Positions 7,083-15,170 of a stretch of 16,984 nt of DNA are shown here, piece by piece. Origin of the DNA: an uncultured Mycoplasmatota bacterium. GTDB taxonomy: Bacteria; Bacillota_I; Bacilli_A; RF39; UBA660. The stretch lies in NCBI GenBank assembly GCA_948470005.1, contig CAOKNI010000023.1, forward strand, positions 1 to 16,984. The letters are read 5' to 3'. Position numbers and translations under genes: made by a program. How positions within the stretch are numbered: position 1 is the first letter of the stretch; every line of letters starts with the position of its first letter. Below the pieces are notes generated by a model. It was not told the origin of the DNA. It did no database searches and saw nothing but the letters and a program-made list of their open reading frames with translations.

Positions 7083-9941
7083 ATGAAAAAAAAATTAATA
7101 GGAATTTTATTGGTTATAGGTTTATTTTTAATTATGCCTACTGTTACGTTTGCTACGAAAATAAGTGATATCCAGTTTACTTACGAAGATACAGGTGATA
7201 TCTTAGAACAATATATAAAAAAAGATAAAAAAACTATTAAAATAGTTAATAATAATACTGTGTATGCTTATAATATTGCAAATGGCAATATAACCAAAGA
7301 ATATGATTTTCCAAAAACAACGTGGTTATATGATGGTGGCAATAGTATTGGCTATGGCTCTTATGATGAAGTTAAGATTTATATAGATGAGGCAAAAGGC
7401 TTATTATACTATGGTTATAATTCTTATAAAAATGTTGGTGTTGATAAACAAATTATTAATATAGTTGTTTATGATTTAGAGCAGGCTAAAGTTTTAAAAA
7501 CTATAACTTTAAAAAACTATCTTCGCCTTTATAGTCTAGTATCTGATAAAAACGGCAATATATTTGCGAGTTTATCCCAAGGTGATAGCAAGTATTCTCT
7601 TGTTGCCTTATCAAGTGCGGGTAAAGTAATAGCTACCAATAATATGACCAATGCTATTAATAGTTTTGCAGGGGTTACGAAAGATGGAACTTTTTATTTT
7701 ATTTCAGAAGAAGTAGCCTATAGTGCCTATGGTTATGCAAATAAAATGGGACGCCTTGGAAGAGGAACTTTTAAAGATAATACTTTAACAATTAATAAAA
7801 CCACTTATGATTATGTTAAAAATATTTCTTTCCGTGACTATAATAAAGCTCTTGAAATTGTAAATGATAAATACTTAGTAACTTTTACTGGCAATATCTA
7901 TAATTTAAGTAAAATTACGGATAAAAACTTACCGTCACTTTTATATGCTGCTAAAACATTAGAAATGGGTGCAGAATATTCCCATATCTATAATGCGGGT
8001 GTTAATACTATTATTAATGATGATCTTGTTTATACCTTAAATGATAATAACACAATTTTTGTTTATAGCTTAAAAAGTGGCAAGAAACTAAAAAAATATA
8101 AAACTAAAAAGAAAATATTTAATATTAAAGATTTAGGTGAATATTTGTTATTATTAGAAACAGATGGAACTAAATTTTATTATGAACGTGTTGCTAAGTC
8201 TAATTTTGAAACCATTAAAACCAAAGTTTATAATATGAATGATTTTAAAGTTTATAAAAGAAGTAAAACGGATATCATGAAGAAATTTATGGAATCAACT
8301 CCAACTAATTATGATAAAACTCTTTATTCGAAAGCTTCATCAGAAAAGAAGCCTTATAAAGAAGCAGTCTTAACTGATAATACCAAAAATAATGCTGTAA
8401 AATTAAGTAATTACTATCGTTACTTAGCGGGACTTACAACTCTTAAATCATCTAGTAAAACAGTTTGGACAAATGCAAATAAAGGTGCTGTTTTGCTTGC
8501 TGCCTCTAGTTTTGACCATAATCCTTCAAAGCCAAGTGACATGAGCGATGCTTTTTATAAGAGCGCTTTAAGTGCTACTTCTAGTAGCAATATAGCTTAT
8601 AATTATACGCAAAATCAGTACAAACTAATTAGAACAATTAGACAATTTTTAAACGATGCTGGTTATACTATACCGGGTCATAGAGATACATTCTTTACAA
8701 GAAATGCTACTTCCATTGCTTATGGCATATCTAATCTTCATTTAGTACAAACTGTGGAATATACGGATAATCCAAATCCTCAAGGAACTGCTAAAATAAA
8801 AAATAATGAAGCAGCTTATGCATGGCCAGCTCCAGGTTACTTTCCAGCAGAAGATATATCTCCATCTGCCGTTTGGACCATTAACCTTAATACTGATAAA
8901 ATTAATTTATCTAATATTGGTGCTGAGGTAACTATAACTGATTTAGATACTAAAAAAACATATAAAAGAAGTGGTGGAAATGGTCTTTATGCTACTTCCT
9001 TCTGGGGTAAATTCTTAAGTTTTAATCCACCAGCAACAGATAATTATACTTATAATGGCAAGAGATATAAAGTTAAAGTAACTAATCTTGCCGATAAAGA
9101 AGGATTACCAGCTACTTTAGAATATACCATTAACTTCTTCTCTTATAATAATAAATTTACTATTGATGGAGTAAAATATAAATTTGATGAATACGGTGTT
9201 ATTAAATCAAATATTAAAAAGCAAGAAATAAGTGTAGCAAGTTCTGTTACCTATACTGGTAAGAATTTAAAACCTAAAGTTAAAATCAAAGGTTTAAAAG
9301 AAGGAAAAGACTTTAAAGTAGAATACACCAACAACAAAAAGATTGGTATAGGCTCAGTTAAAATTACGGGTATTGGTCACTTTAAAGGCAGTGTTACCAA
9401 GACTTTTGAAATAAAAATTGGTAAACCAGATGTGACAGTTAAAACTAAGAGTAATGGTATAAATATTTCTTGGAAGAGTGTTGCTGGAGCTAAAAGCTAT
9501 GAAATATATCGGGATAATAAAAAAATTAAAACGACTACCAGTTTAAGTTATACCGATAAAACTGTTAAAAATGGTAAAGAGTATAAATATAAAGTAGTAG
9601 CTATTTATAAAAAGAGCAAAGGAACATCTAAAACAAAAACTATTTACTATTTATCAAAACCTACTATTACTAAAGTTAAAGCTGGAAGTAAAAAAATAAC
9701 TGTAAATATTAAGAAGAATAGTAAAGCTTCTAATTATCAAATCCAGTATGCTACTAATAAAGACTTTAAGGATAAAGTAAGTATAAATGTTAAATCATCA
9801 TCACTTTCTAACGTTTTAAATAAGTTGAAAGCTAAAAAGAAATATTATATACGCATTAGAGCTTATAAAAAAATTGATGGTGTAAAATATTATAGTGTAT
9901 ACAGTGATATTAAAAGTGTTACTACCAAAAAAAAGAAATGA
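7083..9941 (+). CDS. Large secreted CAP-domain protein with propeller-like N-terminus, Ig-like and two Fn3 domains
   Basis: The function is unknown; it is an extracellular or surface protein. I chose ATG 7083 (952 aa) because an earlier in-frame TTG lies inside the promoter. Residues 1-24 form a signal peptide ending near TFA. Residues about 30-400 are beta-rich with recurring tyrosine-rich strands (NNNTVYAYNIANG, NNTIFVYSLKSGK), suggesting a propeller. A CAP/SCP-type domain spans about 430-600, with FDHNP (H479) and PGHRDTFF (H533). The expected GENI glutamate is absent; the stretch reads SSNIAYN. An Ig-like domain (VTYTGKNLKPKVKIKG, VEYTNN, ITGIGHFKGS) covers about 715-780 and two Fn3 domains cover 780-857 and 858-952. 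There is no LPxTG or C-terminal membrane helix; the lysine-rich tail may bind the wall. It has its own promoter and terminator. Confidence 0.85.
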   Translation: MKKKLIGILLVIGLFLIMPTVTFATKISDIQFTYEDTGDILEQYIKKDKKTIKIVNNNTVYAYNIANGNITKEYDFPKTTWLYDGGNSIGYGSYDEVKIYIDEAKGLLYYGYNSYKNVGVDKQIINIVVYDLEQAKVLKTITLKNYLRLYSLVSDKNGNIFASLSQGDSKYSLVALSSAGKVIATNNMTNAINSFAGVTKDGTFYFISEEVAYSAYGYANKMGRLGRGTFKDNTLTINKTTYDYVKNISFRDYNKALEIVNDKYLVTFTGNIYNLSKITDKNLPSLLYAAKTLEMGAEYSHIYNAGVNTIINDDLVYTLNDNNTIFVYSLKSGKKLKKYKTKKKIFNIKDLGEYLLLLETDGTKFYYERVAKSNFETIKTKVYNMNDFKVYKRSKTDIMKKFMESTPTNYDKTLYSKASSEKKPYKEAVLTDNTKNNAVKLSNYYRYLAGLTTLKSSSKTVWTNANKGAVLLAASSFDHNPSKPSDMSDAFYKSALSATSSSNIAYNYTQNQYKLIRTIRQFLNDAGYTIPGHRDTFFTRNATSIAYGISNLHLVQTVEYTDNPNPQGTAKIKNNEAAYAWPAPGYFPAEDISPSAVWTINLNTDKINLSNIGAEVTITDLDTKKTYKRSGGNGLYATSFWGKFLSFNPPATDNYTYNGKRYKVKVTNLADKEGLPATLEYTINFFSYNNKFTIDGVKYKFDEYGVIKSNIKKQEISVASSVTYTGKNLKPKVKIKGLKEGKDFKVEYTNNKKIGIGSVKITGIGHFKGSVTKTFEIKIGKPDVTVKTKSNGINISWKSVAGAKSYEIYRDNKKIKTTTSLSYTDKTVKNGKEYKYKVVAIYKKSKGTSKTKTIYYLSKPTITKVKAGSKKITVNIKKNSKASNYQIQYATNKDFKDKVSINVKSSSLSNVLNKLKAKKKYYIRIRAYKKIDGVKYYSVYSDIKSVTTKKKK

Positions 9942-9958
9942 TAATCTCATTTCTTTTT
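9930..9958 (+). terminator. Terminator of the CAP-domain gene
   Basis: A perfect 12-bp stem pairs AAAAAGAAATGA (9930-9941) with TCATTTCTTTTT (9947-9958) around a 5-nt loop. The left arm contains the final lysine codons and the TGA stop, so the hairpin starts inside the coding sequence. Confidence 0.85.
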
Positions 9959-9977
9959 CATAAGTGTTGTTTTTGTG

Positions 9978-10006
9978 TTTACTTAAAAATAGTTATTTGC
10001 TATAAT
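9978..10006 (+). promoter_or_regulatory. Promoter of the thioredoxin-like gene
   Basis: TTTACT (9978-9983) is 17 nt from a perfect TATAAT (10001-10006), and TGC before it gives an extended -10. The leader to the start codon is short and carries AAGGATGTGG. Confidence 0.75.
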
Positions 10007-10029
10007 TATTTTTATAAGGATGTGGATAT

Positions 10030-10584
10030 ATGAAAAGATTTTTATTAATAATTTTATTAGTTATGAGTTTAGTTTTAATTCCTAAAAATGCTTATGCTGA
10101 AAGTAAAAAAGTAACAATTTATTTCTTTAGGGGGCAAACTTGTGAACATTGTGAGGAAGCCTTAAATTATATTAATGAACATAAAGATGAGATAGACTCA
10201 AATATTGAAATTAAAACTTATGAAGTATGGAAAAATAGTAATAATTCTAAGCTTCAAGAAAAAGTTGCTGAAAAATTAGGTGTTGATACAACTAGTAAAG
10301 ACTATGGTGTCCCATTTATTGTTATAGGTACAGAACATATCATTGGTTATGGTGGAGTTTCAACTTATAACAATATTATGAGTATAGCTAAGTCTTACAT
10401 TGATAATAAAGATTATCAAGATGTAGTAGAAGAAGCTTCTAAAGAACTTAATTTAAAATTTGAAATGTTAGGTTTAAATGACTTATTTTATGAACCTAGC
10501 AAAGTTGTAAGTATTGTTGTATTTTCTATTTTTGGGTTAATAATTATTGGTTTTATTGGCATGATAGTCTTCTCAAGAAAATAA
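10030..10584 (+). CDS. Membrane-anchored extracytoplasmic thioredoxin-like protein (CEHC)
   Basis: A probable thiol-disulfide protein acting outside the membrane. The 184-aa product has a signal peptide or N-terminal anchor (residues 1-23, ending NAYA), a thioredoxin-like beta strand VTIYFFRG leading to C38-E-H-C41, and a later YGVPFIVIG that supplies the cis-proline segment. A C-terminal hydrophobic helix at about 160-181 ends in SRK, a stop-transfer pattern, so the domain should face outward. CxHC-type active sites are common in oxidising DsbA-like proteins (CPHC); here the proline is glutamate, so the redox direction cannot be read off. It is a single gene with its own promoter and terminator, between the CAP gene and rplI. 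The exact subfamily is not recognised. Confidence 0.8.
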   Translation: MKRFLLIILLVMSLVLIPKNAYAESKKVTIYFFRGQTCEHCEEALNYINEHKDEIDSNIEIKTYEVWKNSNNSKLQEKVAEKLGVDTTSKDYGVPFIVIGTEHIIGYGGVSTYNNIMSIAKSYIDNKDYQDVVEEASKELNLKFEMLGLNDLFYEPSKVVSIVVFSIFGLIIIGFIGMIVFSRK

Positions 10585-10586
10585 GT

Positions 10587-10614
10587 AAACTACTTTTATT
10601 AGTAGTTTTTTTTT
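10587..10614 (+). terminator. Terminator of the thioredoxin-like gene
   Basis: AAACTACT (10587-10594) pairs with AGTAGTTT (10601-10608) around a 6-nt loop, followed by an uninterrupted T run to 10614. It starts two bases after the stop codon. Confidence 0.88.
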
Positions 10615-10622
10615 GATATAAT
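10614..10622 (+). promoter_or_regulatory. Extended -10 promoter of the rplI-dnaB cluster
   Basis: TGA-TATAAT is a perfect extended -10 starting at the last T of the preceding terminator. The -35 position falls within the terminator hairpin and is a poor match (TTTTAT), as is often tolerated with an extended -10. Transcription would start near 10629. Confidence 0.6.
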
Positions 10623-10652
10623 AAGATGTACATAGAAATGGAGTATGTAAAA

Positions 10653-11093
10653 ATGAAAGTTATAATGCTTGCTGATGTTCGAAAAGTTGGTAAAAAAGAT
10701 GAAATACTAGAAGTTAGTGATGGTTACGCTAATAATTATTTAATCAAAAATAAATTAGCTGTTCCATTTACTAAAAGAAGTAAAGAAGTATTAGATATAG
10801 AGCTTAATACAAAAGCACAAGAAGAAGAAAAAAGAGTAGCAGAATATAACGAAATAAAAAATAAACTTGAAAATAAAACTTTAACTTTTAAAGCTAAAAC
10901 TGGAGCAGGGGATAAAGTTTTTGGTAAAATATCTACTAAACAAATAGCTGATGAACTAAAAAAGATGAATTACTTTATTGACAAGAAATGTATTAAACTA
11001 AATAATGATATTGACTCTATTGGCATTCACGAAGTGGAAATTATACTTCATAAGAAAGTAAATTTTAAAATCAAAGTTAATTTAAGTAAGTAA
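10653..11093 (+). CDS. rplI: 50S ribosomal protein L9
   Basis: L9 binds 23S rRNA at the base of the L1 stalk and limits frameshifting. I start it at ATG 10653 (146 aa, MKVIMLADVRKVGKK), the usual L9 N-terminus, with ATGGAG upstream; an in-frame ATG at 10626 lies at the transcription start and would add a non-homologous extension. The N-terminal RNA-binding domain retains DGYANNYLIKNKLA, then a charged connecting helix (about 53-75) leads to the C-terminal domain with GAGDKVFGKIS. Length fits the family (about 149). It heads a cluster with dnaB 13 nt downstream, the classic Bacillota rplI-dnaB order. The gdpP gene that often precedes rplI is not here. Confidence 0.95.
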   Translation: MKVIMLADVRKVGKKDEILEVSDGYANNYLIKNKLAVPFTKRSKEVLDIELNTKAQEEEKRVAEYNEIKNKLENKTLTFKAKTGAGDKVFGKISTKQIADELKKMNYFIDKKCIKLNNDIDSIGIHEVEIILHKKVNFKIKVNLSK

Positions 11094-11106
11094 AGCAGGT
11101 GATAAT

Positions 11107-12447
11107 ATGGCAGGACGTGTTCTTCCCAGTGATAATGAAGCAGAGATGAGTGTTTTAGGTGTTGCCTTTTTAAATAGCGAATCTCTAGAAGTAATAAGTG
11201 ATGAAGTAACAGAAGATATGTTTTTAAATAGCAAAAACAGAACTATTTTTAATGCTATCATAAGTCTTTATAAAGAGGGAAGTCCTATTGATGTAACTAC
11301 GGTTAAAGCTGAACTTGATAAGAAAAAAGCTCTAAATGAAGTTGGAGGCATTAGTTATATTATGGAAGTTATTGACTCCGTTGTTACCGCGGCTAATTTA
11401 ACTTACTATATTAAAATTCTTAAAGATTTAGCTGTTAGAAGAAGGCTAATTGATACCGCCACCGATATTGTTACGAGTGCTTACAATGATGAAAATGTTA
11501 ATGGCATATTAGATGATGCCGAAAGAACTATTTTAAATGTGGTAAGAGCTCGCGTATCAAGTGAATTTGTGCCTATTCATGAAGTTTTAAGAAGAGCACA
11601 AGAAAGATTAGAAGAACTTTCTAAAAACAAAAGTGATATTACTGGTATTAGAACAGGCTTTTATGATTTAGATAAAGCAACCGCGGGTTTGCATGGTGGA
11701 GAACTTATAATCCTTGCGGCTCGCCCTGGTATGGGAAAAACAGCTTTTGCCCTTAATATTGCCACTAATGCAGCTTTTTCGACTGATAAAGCAATTGCTA
11801 TTTTTAATCTTGAAATGTCCGCGGAAATGCTTGTTAATAGAATGATTGCTAGTATTGGGGGTATTGATTCATATAAGCTTAGTACTGGTAAAATGGAACA
11901 TAATGATTGGAAAAGATATAATGAAGCTTTAAGTAAACTTGGTAGTACCAATATTTTTATTGAAGATAATGCAAGTATTACTGCTCCTGAAATCAAATCA
12001 AAATGTCGGAAACTTGCTAGTAGTAAAAGTGGCTTAGGACTTGTTGTCATCGATTATTTGCAGCTTGTTACTACTGGTTCTAATCGGATTGAATCAAGAC
12101 AAGTAGAAGTATCAGAAATATCACGTAGTTTAAAAACAATGGCTCTGGAGTTAGATGTTCCTGTTATTGCCTTAGCTCAGCTTTCTCGTAGTGTTGATAA
12201 AAGAGAAAATAAAGAACCAGCTTTAGTCGATTTAAGAGAATCAGGTTCCTTAGAGCAAGACGCCGATTTAGTTTTGTTTTTAAATCGTAAAGATTATTAT
12301 GAAGCTAAGACGGAGCATCATGAGACAATTGTTCCTATTGATGTCATTATTGCTAAACATCGTAAAGGCTCGACTGGACTTTATCGTTTATTATTTGAAC
12401 TTAATATGAGTAATTTTAAAAATTATATTAGTACTGAAAATATATAA
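11107..12447 (+). CDS. dnaB: Replicative DNA helicase DnaB
   Basis: A hexameric helicase that unwinds DNA at the replication fork (named DnaC in Bacillus). It has 446 aa, the family norm. The N-terminal DnaB domain opens LPSDNEAEMSVLGVAFL. The RecA-like motor has Walker A ARPGMGKT (205-212), NLEMSAEML (234-242), Walker B LVVIDYLQL (312-320), the H3 region ALAQLSRSVDKRENKEP and a C-terminal KHRKGSTG carrying the arginine finger. AGCAGGTGAT precedes ATG 11107. The gap to rplI is 13 nt and to the M23 gene also 13 nt, and the dnaB stop codon overlaps the next ribosome binding site, so the genes are co-transcribed. There is no intein or insertion. Confidence 0.97.
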   Translation: MAGRVLPSDNEAEMSVLGVAFLNSESLEVISDEVTEDMFLNSKNRTIFNAIISLYKEGSPIDVTTVKAELDKKKALNEVGGISYIMEVIDSVVTAANLTYYIKILKDLAVRRRLIDTATDIVTSAYNDENVNGILDDAERTILNVVRARVSSEFVPIHEVLRRAQERLEELSKNKSDITGIRTGFYDLDKATAGLHGGELIILAARPGMGKTAFALNIATNAAFSTDKAIAIFNLEMSAEMLVNRMIASIGGIDSYKLSTGKMEHNDWKRYNEALSKLGSTNIFIEDNASITAPEIKSKCRKLASSKSGLGLVVIDYLQLVTTGSNRIESRQVEVSEISRSLKTMALELDVPVIALAQLSRSVDKRENKEPALVDLRESGSLEQDADLVLFLNRKDYYEAKTEHHETIVPIDVIIAKHRKGSTGLYRLLFELNMSNFKNYISTENI

Positions 12448-12460
12448 GGAGTGATTTCTA

Positions 12461-13960
12461 GTGTTTAATAAAAAAAATATTATAACCGTAATTATAACTT
12501 TAATGATTGGCTGTATTTTGCTTATTTCTAATATTGGAAATAAAATAAGTGAAGAAGCAGACGATTTTTATCAAATATATTTAAATGGTAAGACAATTGG
12601 TATCATTGATAATGAAGAAGAACTTTACAATTTAATTGATAAAAACCAAAGTGTTATCAAAAATAAATATAATGTAAATAATGTTTATCCTCCTACGGAT
12701 TTAAAGATTATTAAAACTACTAGTTATTTAGCTAAGACTGATAGTGCCCAAAAAGTTTATGAAAAAATAGAAGAAAATGATGATTTTACTATTAGAGGTT
12801 ATGTTGTAACAATTAAAGGAAAAGAAAATAGCTTTAAAGTAAATGTTCTTGACCCAGAAGTATTTTATGATGCTGCTAAAAGATTTGTTCGAGCTTTCTT
12901 AAATGAAGACGAATATGAAAAGTATATAAATAATACTCAAGATGAAATTGTAAATATCGGAAGACGAATAACTAAAATGTATTTTGCTGAAAAAATTTCT
13001 ATTAAAGAAGATTATATAAGCGTGAATGAACACATTTATATTGATGAATTAGAACTAAGTCGCTTACTATTATTTGGTGAGAATCCTAATAATAAAAGTT
13101 ACACGGTAAAACTTGGTGATACTATCGAATCGGTCGCGGACCGCAATAAGCTTAATGTTGAAGAGTTTTTAATAGCAAATACTAATTATAAAAGCAGTGA
13201 TACTATGCTTAGAGTTGGTGATAAAGTTAACGTTACTTTAATTAATCCGAAATTGACATTTATCTATGATTTATATGAAATTTCTGATGAAGTAGTATAT
13301 TTTATGAAAGAGACTGTTAAAGATAACACCAAGTATGTCGGGACATCCATCATTACTACTCCTGGTCAAAATGGTATCAACCGCGTTACCGAAAAATATG
13401 CTGTTACTAATGGAGAAAGATCTCAAGGTGTTGAGCAATTAAAAGTTGAAGAAATTAAACCAGTTGTTAATCAGGTAACTAAAGTTGGTACAAAATATCA
13501 TAATGTAATTTTACCACCTAATCCTGTTGATATTAGTGGTGACTGGGGATGGCCTACTAATCGTGGGTACGTCATAACTAGTGGTTATACATGGCGTTGG
13601 GGTTCTCATCATAATGGTATTGATATTTCTGGTACCGGATTTGGTTCACCAATTTATGCTGTTTCAGATGGTGTTGTCGTCTCTACTTATAGCAGCTGCC
13701 CTGATCGTGGTAGTGGTTATGGTGACCGTTGTGGTGGAACGTTTGGTAACTCAATTATAATTGAGCATAGTAATGGTATTTATACTAGGTATGCCCATAT
13801 CACCAGAAATGTTAAGGTTCGTGTTGGGCAAAGTGTTAAGAAAGGACAAATCATTGGATATATGGGTAGCAGTGGTTCCTCAACAGGTGCGCATCTACAC
13901 TTTGCTGTATCTAAAGGATCTACAACTAATTATTTCAATCCAATGAACTTATATAGATGA
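12461..13960 (+). CDS. Membrane-anchored M23 peptidoglycan endopeptidase with LysM and G5 domains
   Basis: A probable cell-wall hydrolase cleaving peptide cross-links of peptidoglycan outside the membrane. Translation starts at GTG 12461, well spaced from AAGGAGTGAT. The 499-aa protein has an N-terminal membrane helix (7-26), an unassigned region (30-205), a LysM wall-binding domain (213-259, SYTVKLGDTIESVADRN), a G5-like domain (about 270-345, ending NQVTKVGTK) and an M23 domain (367-495). Zinc ligands are H384 and D388 (HHNGID) and H480, with H446 and H478 (AHLHF) as catalytic residues, so it should be active. A glycine-rich insertion at about 412-429 carries two cysteines, C413 and C424, which could form a disulfide. 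Its stop overlaps the walJ start (ATGA). Confidence 0.93.
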   Translation: MFNKKNIITVIITLMIGCILLISNIGNKISEEADDFYQIYLNGKTIGIIDNEEELYNLIDKNQSVIKNKYNVNNVYPPTDLKIIKTTSYLAKTDSAQKVYEKIEENDDFTIRGYVVTIKGKENSFKVNVLDPEVFYDAAKRFVRAFLNEDEYEKYINNTQDEIVNIGRRITKMYFAEKISIKEDYISVNEHIYIDELELSRLLLFGENPNNKSYTVKLGDTIESVADRNKLNVEEFLIANTNYKSSDTMLRVGDKVNVTLINPKLTFIYDLYEISDEVVYFMKETVKDNTKYVGTSIITTPGQNGINRVTEKYAVTNGERSQGVEQLKVEEIKPVVNQVTKVGTKYHNVILPPNPVDISGDWGWPTNRGYVITSGYTWRWGSHHNGIDISGTGFGSPIYAVSDGVVVSTYSSCPDRGSGYGDRCGGTFGNSIIIEHSNGIYTRYAHITRNVKVRVGQSVKKGQIIGYMGSSGSSTGAHLHFAVSKGSTTNYFNPMNLYR

Positions 13961-14724
13961 TGAAAGTATGTGTATTAGCAAGTGGTTCAGGGGGTAATTC
14001 CACTTTAATTGAAACAAACAAATATAAAATTTTAGTAGATATTGGTAAAAATCGCAAATATATTGTTGATAAGTTAAAAGAGATTAATGTAAATCCCGAA
14101 GATATTAATTATATTTTTATTAGTCATCTTCATGATGACCACATATCTGCTCTAAAAACTTTTATTAAGAAATATAGTCCCACAATTGTCATATCCCAAG
14201 CAATGTTTAAGGAGCTAACCGATATTCATGAGTATCCTCATATTCTAATTTATGAAGACGAAGTAGTATTAGATAGTCTTCATGTTACTTGTATGCATTC
14301 TAGTCATGATGCGACGGACTCTCGTAACTTTCTTTTCGAGTCGGAAGGACATTCCGTTGTTTACGTCACAGATACAGGATATGTTAATCATAAAAATTTT
14401 AAATATTTACAAAATAAAGAGATTTATCTTTTTGAAAGCAATCACGATGTCGAAAAACTCCAACATGGTCCCTATCCTGATTGGTTAAAAATGCGTGTTT
14501 TATCTGACTCGGGCCATTTAAGCAATAATGCTTGCAGTATTTATTTATCTAAATTAATTGGTGAATCTACTAAAAAGATTTATTTAATGCATCTATCAGA
14601 AAAGAATAATACTGAGGAGCTTGCTCTAAATGAAATTAGACACATTTTTAGCGCTTATAATATTAAGTTTAATGATATTTTATGTGCTAAACCAAATGAA
14701 ATAAGTGAAGTGATTACTTTATGA
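13957..14724 (+). CDS. walJ: WalJ/YycJ-type metallo-beta-lactamase-fold hydrolase
   Basis: A metallo-hydrolase of the YycJ (WalJ) group, a probable nuclease or phosphoesterase tied to coordination of cell division and DNA replication in Bacillota. The 255-aa protein has the metal-binding H57-L-H59-D-D61-H62, H117 (SSHDA), D139 (YVTDTGY), the family ESNHD segment, GHLSN and H212 (MHLSEKNN). Two adjacent ATGs at 13957 and 13960 are possible; the first overlaps the M23 stop as ATGA. No clear ribosome binding site is visible, so coupling to translation of the M23 gene is likely. The walJ-rlmH neighbourhood is a known Bacillota arrangement, but the two-component genes walRK are not in this window. 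It ends in another ATGA overlap. Confidence 0.93.
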   Translation: MMKVCVLASGSGGNSTLIETNKYKILVDIGKNRKYIVDKLKEINVNPEDINYIFISHLHDDHISALKTFIKKYSPTIVISQAMFKELTDIHEYPHILIYEDEVVLDSLHVTCMHSSHDATDSRNFLFESEGHSVVYVTDTGYVNHKNFKYLQNKEIYLFESNHDVEKLQHGPYPDWLKMRVLSDSGHLSNNACSIYLSKLIGESTKKIYLMHLSEKNNTEELALNEIRHIFSAYNIKFNDILCAKPNEISEVITL

Positions 14725-15158
14725 TTAAAGTTATCGTTTTAGGAAAATTAAAAGAAAGTTATTTAAATGAATTAGTCGCTGATTATGAAAAAAGAATTGC
14801 GAGATATCATAAATTAGAGTTAATTGAACTAAAAGATTTAGAAGATTTAGATAAAGAGGCTATTAATATAATGAAATATATTAATAAGGATGATTTTGTT
14901 ATAACCTTAGAAATAGAGGGTACCTATTTTACAAGTATCGAATTTGCTAAACTTCTAGACAAAACATTTATTATGAATAGCACCATAACTTTTGTCGTAG
15001 GCTCTTCAACTGGTCTTAGCGACATCGTAAAAAAAAGAAGTAATTTAGCTTTATCTTTTGGCAAGTTTACTTATCCTCATGGTTTATTTAGGGGTATACT
15101 TTTAGAGCAAATTTATCGCGCATTTAAAATAAATAATAATGAATTTTATCATAAATAA
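14721..15158 (+). CDS. rlmH: 23S rRNA pseudouridine-1915 N3-methyltransferase RlmH
   Basis: RlmH methylates the pseudouridine at 23S rRNA position 1915 (E. coli numbering) with SAM, late in 70S assembly. At 145 aa it is slightly shorter than the usual 155-160. It starts MIKVIVLGKLKESYL, contains the SPOUT knot glycine loop TFVVGSSTGLS (usually IGGS.G) and ends in the diagnostic PHGLFRGILLEQIYRAFKIN and final YHK. The ATG at 14721 overlaps the walJ stop by 4 nt, with AAGTGA upstream. It is intact and co-transcribed with walJ; ung follows after 12 nt. Confidence 0.95.
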   Translation: MIKVIVLGKLKESYLNELVADYEKRIARYHKLELIELKDLEDLDKEAINIMKYINKDDFVITLEIEGTYFTSIEFAKLLDKTFIMNSTITFVVGSSTGLSDIVKKRSNLALSFGKFTYPHGLFRGILLEQIYRAFKINNNEFYHK

Positions 15159-15170
15159 GGAGGTATCATA

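Noticed and set aside
11661..12050. 129-codon minus-strand open frame inside dnaB
   Set aside because: It lies wholly within the intact dnaB gene and its composition is that of an antisense shadow.
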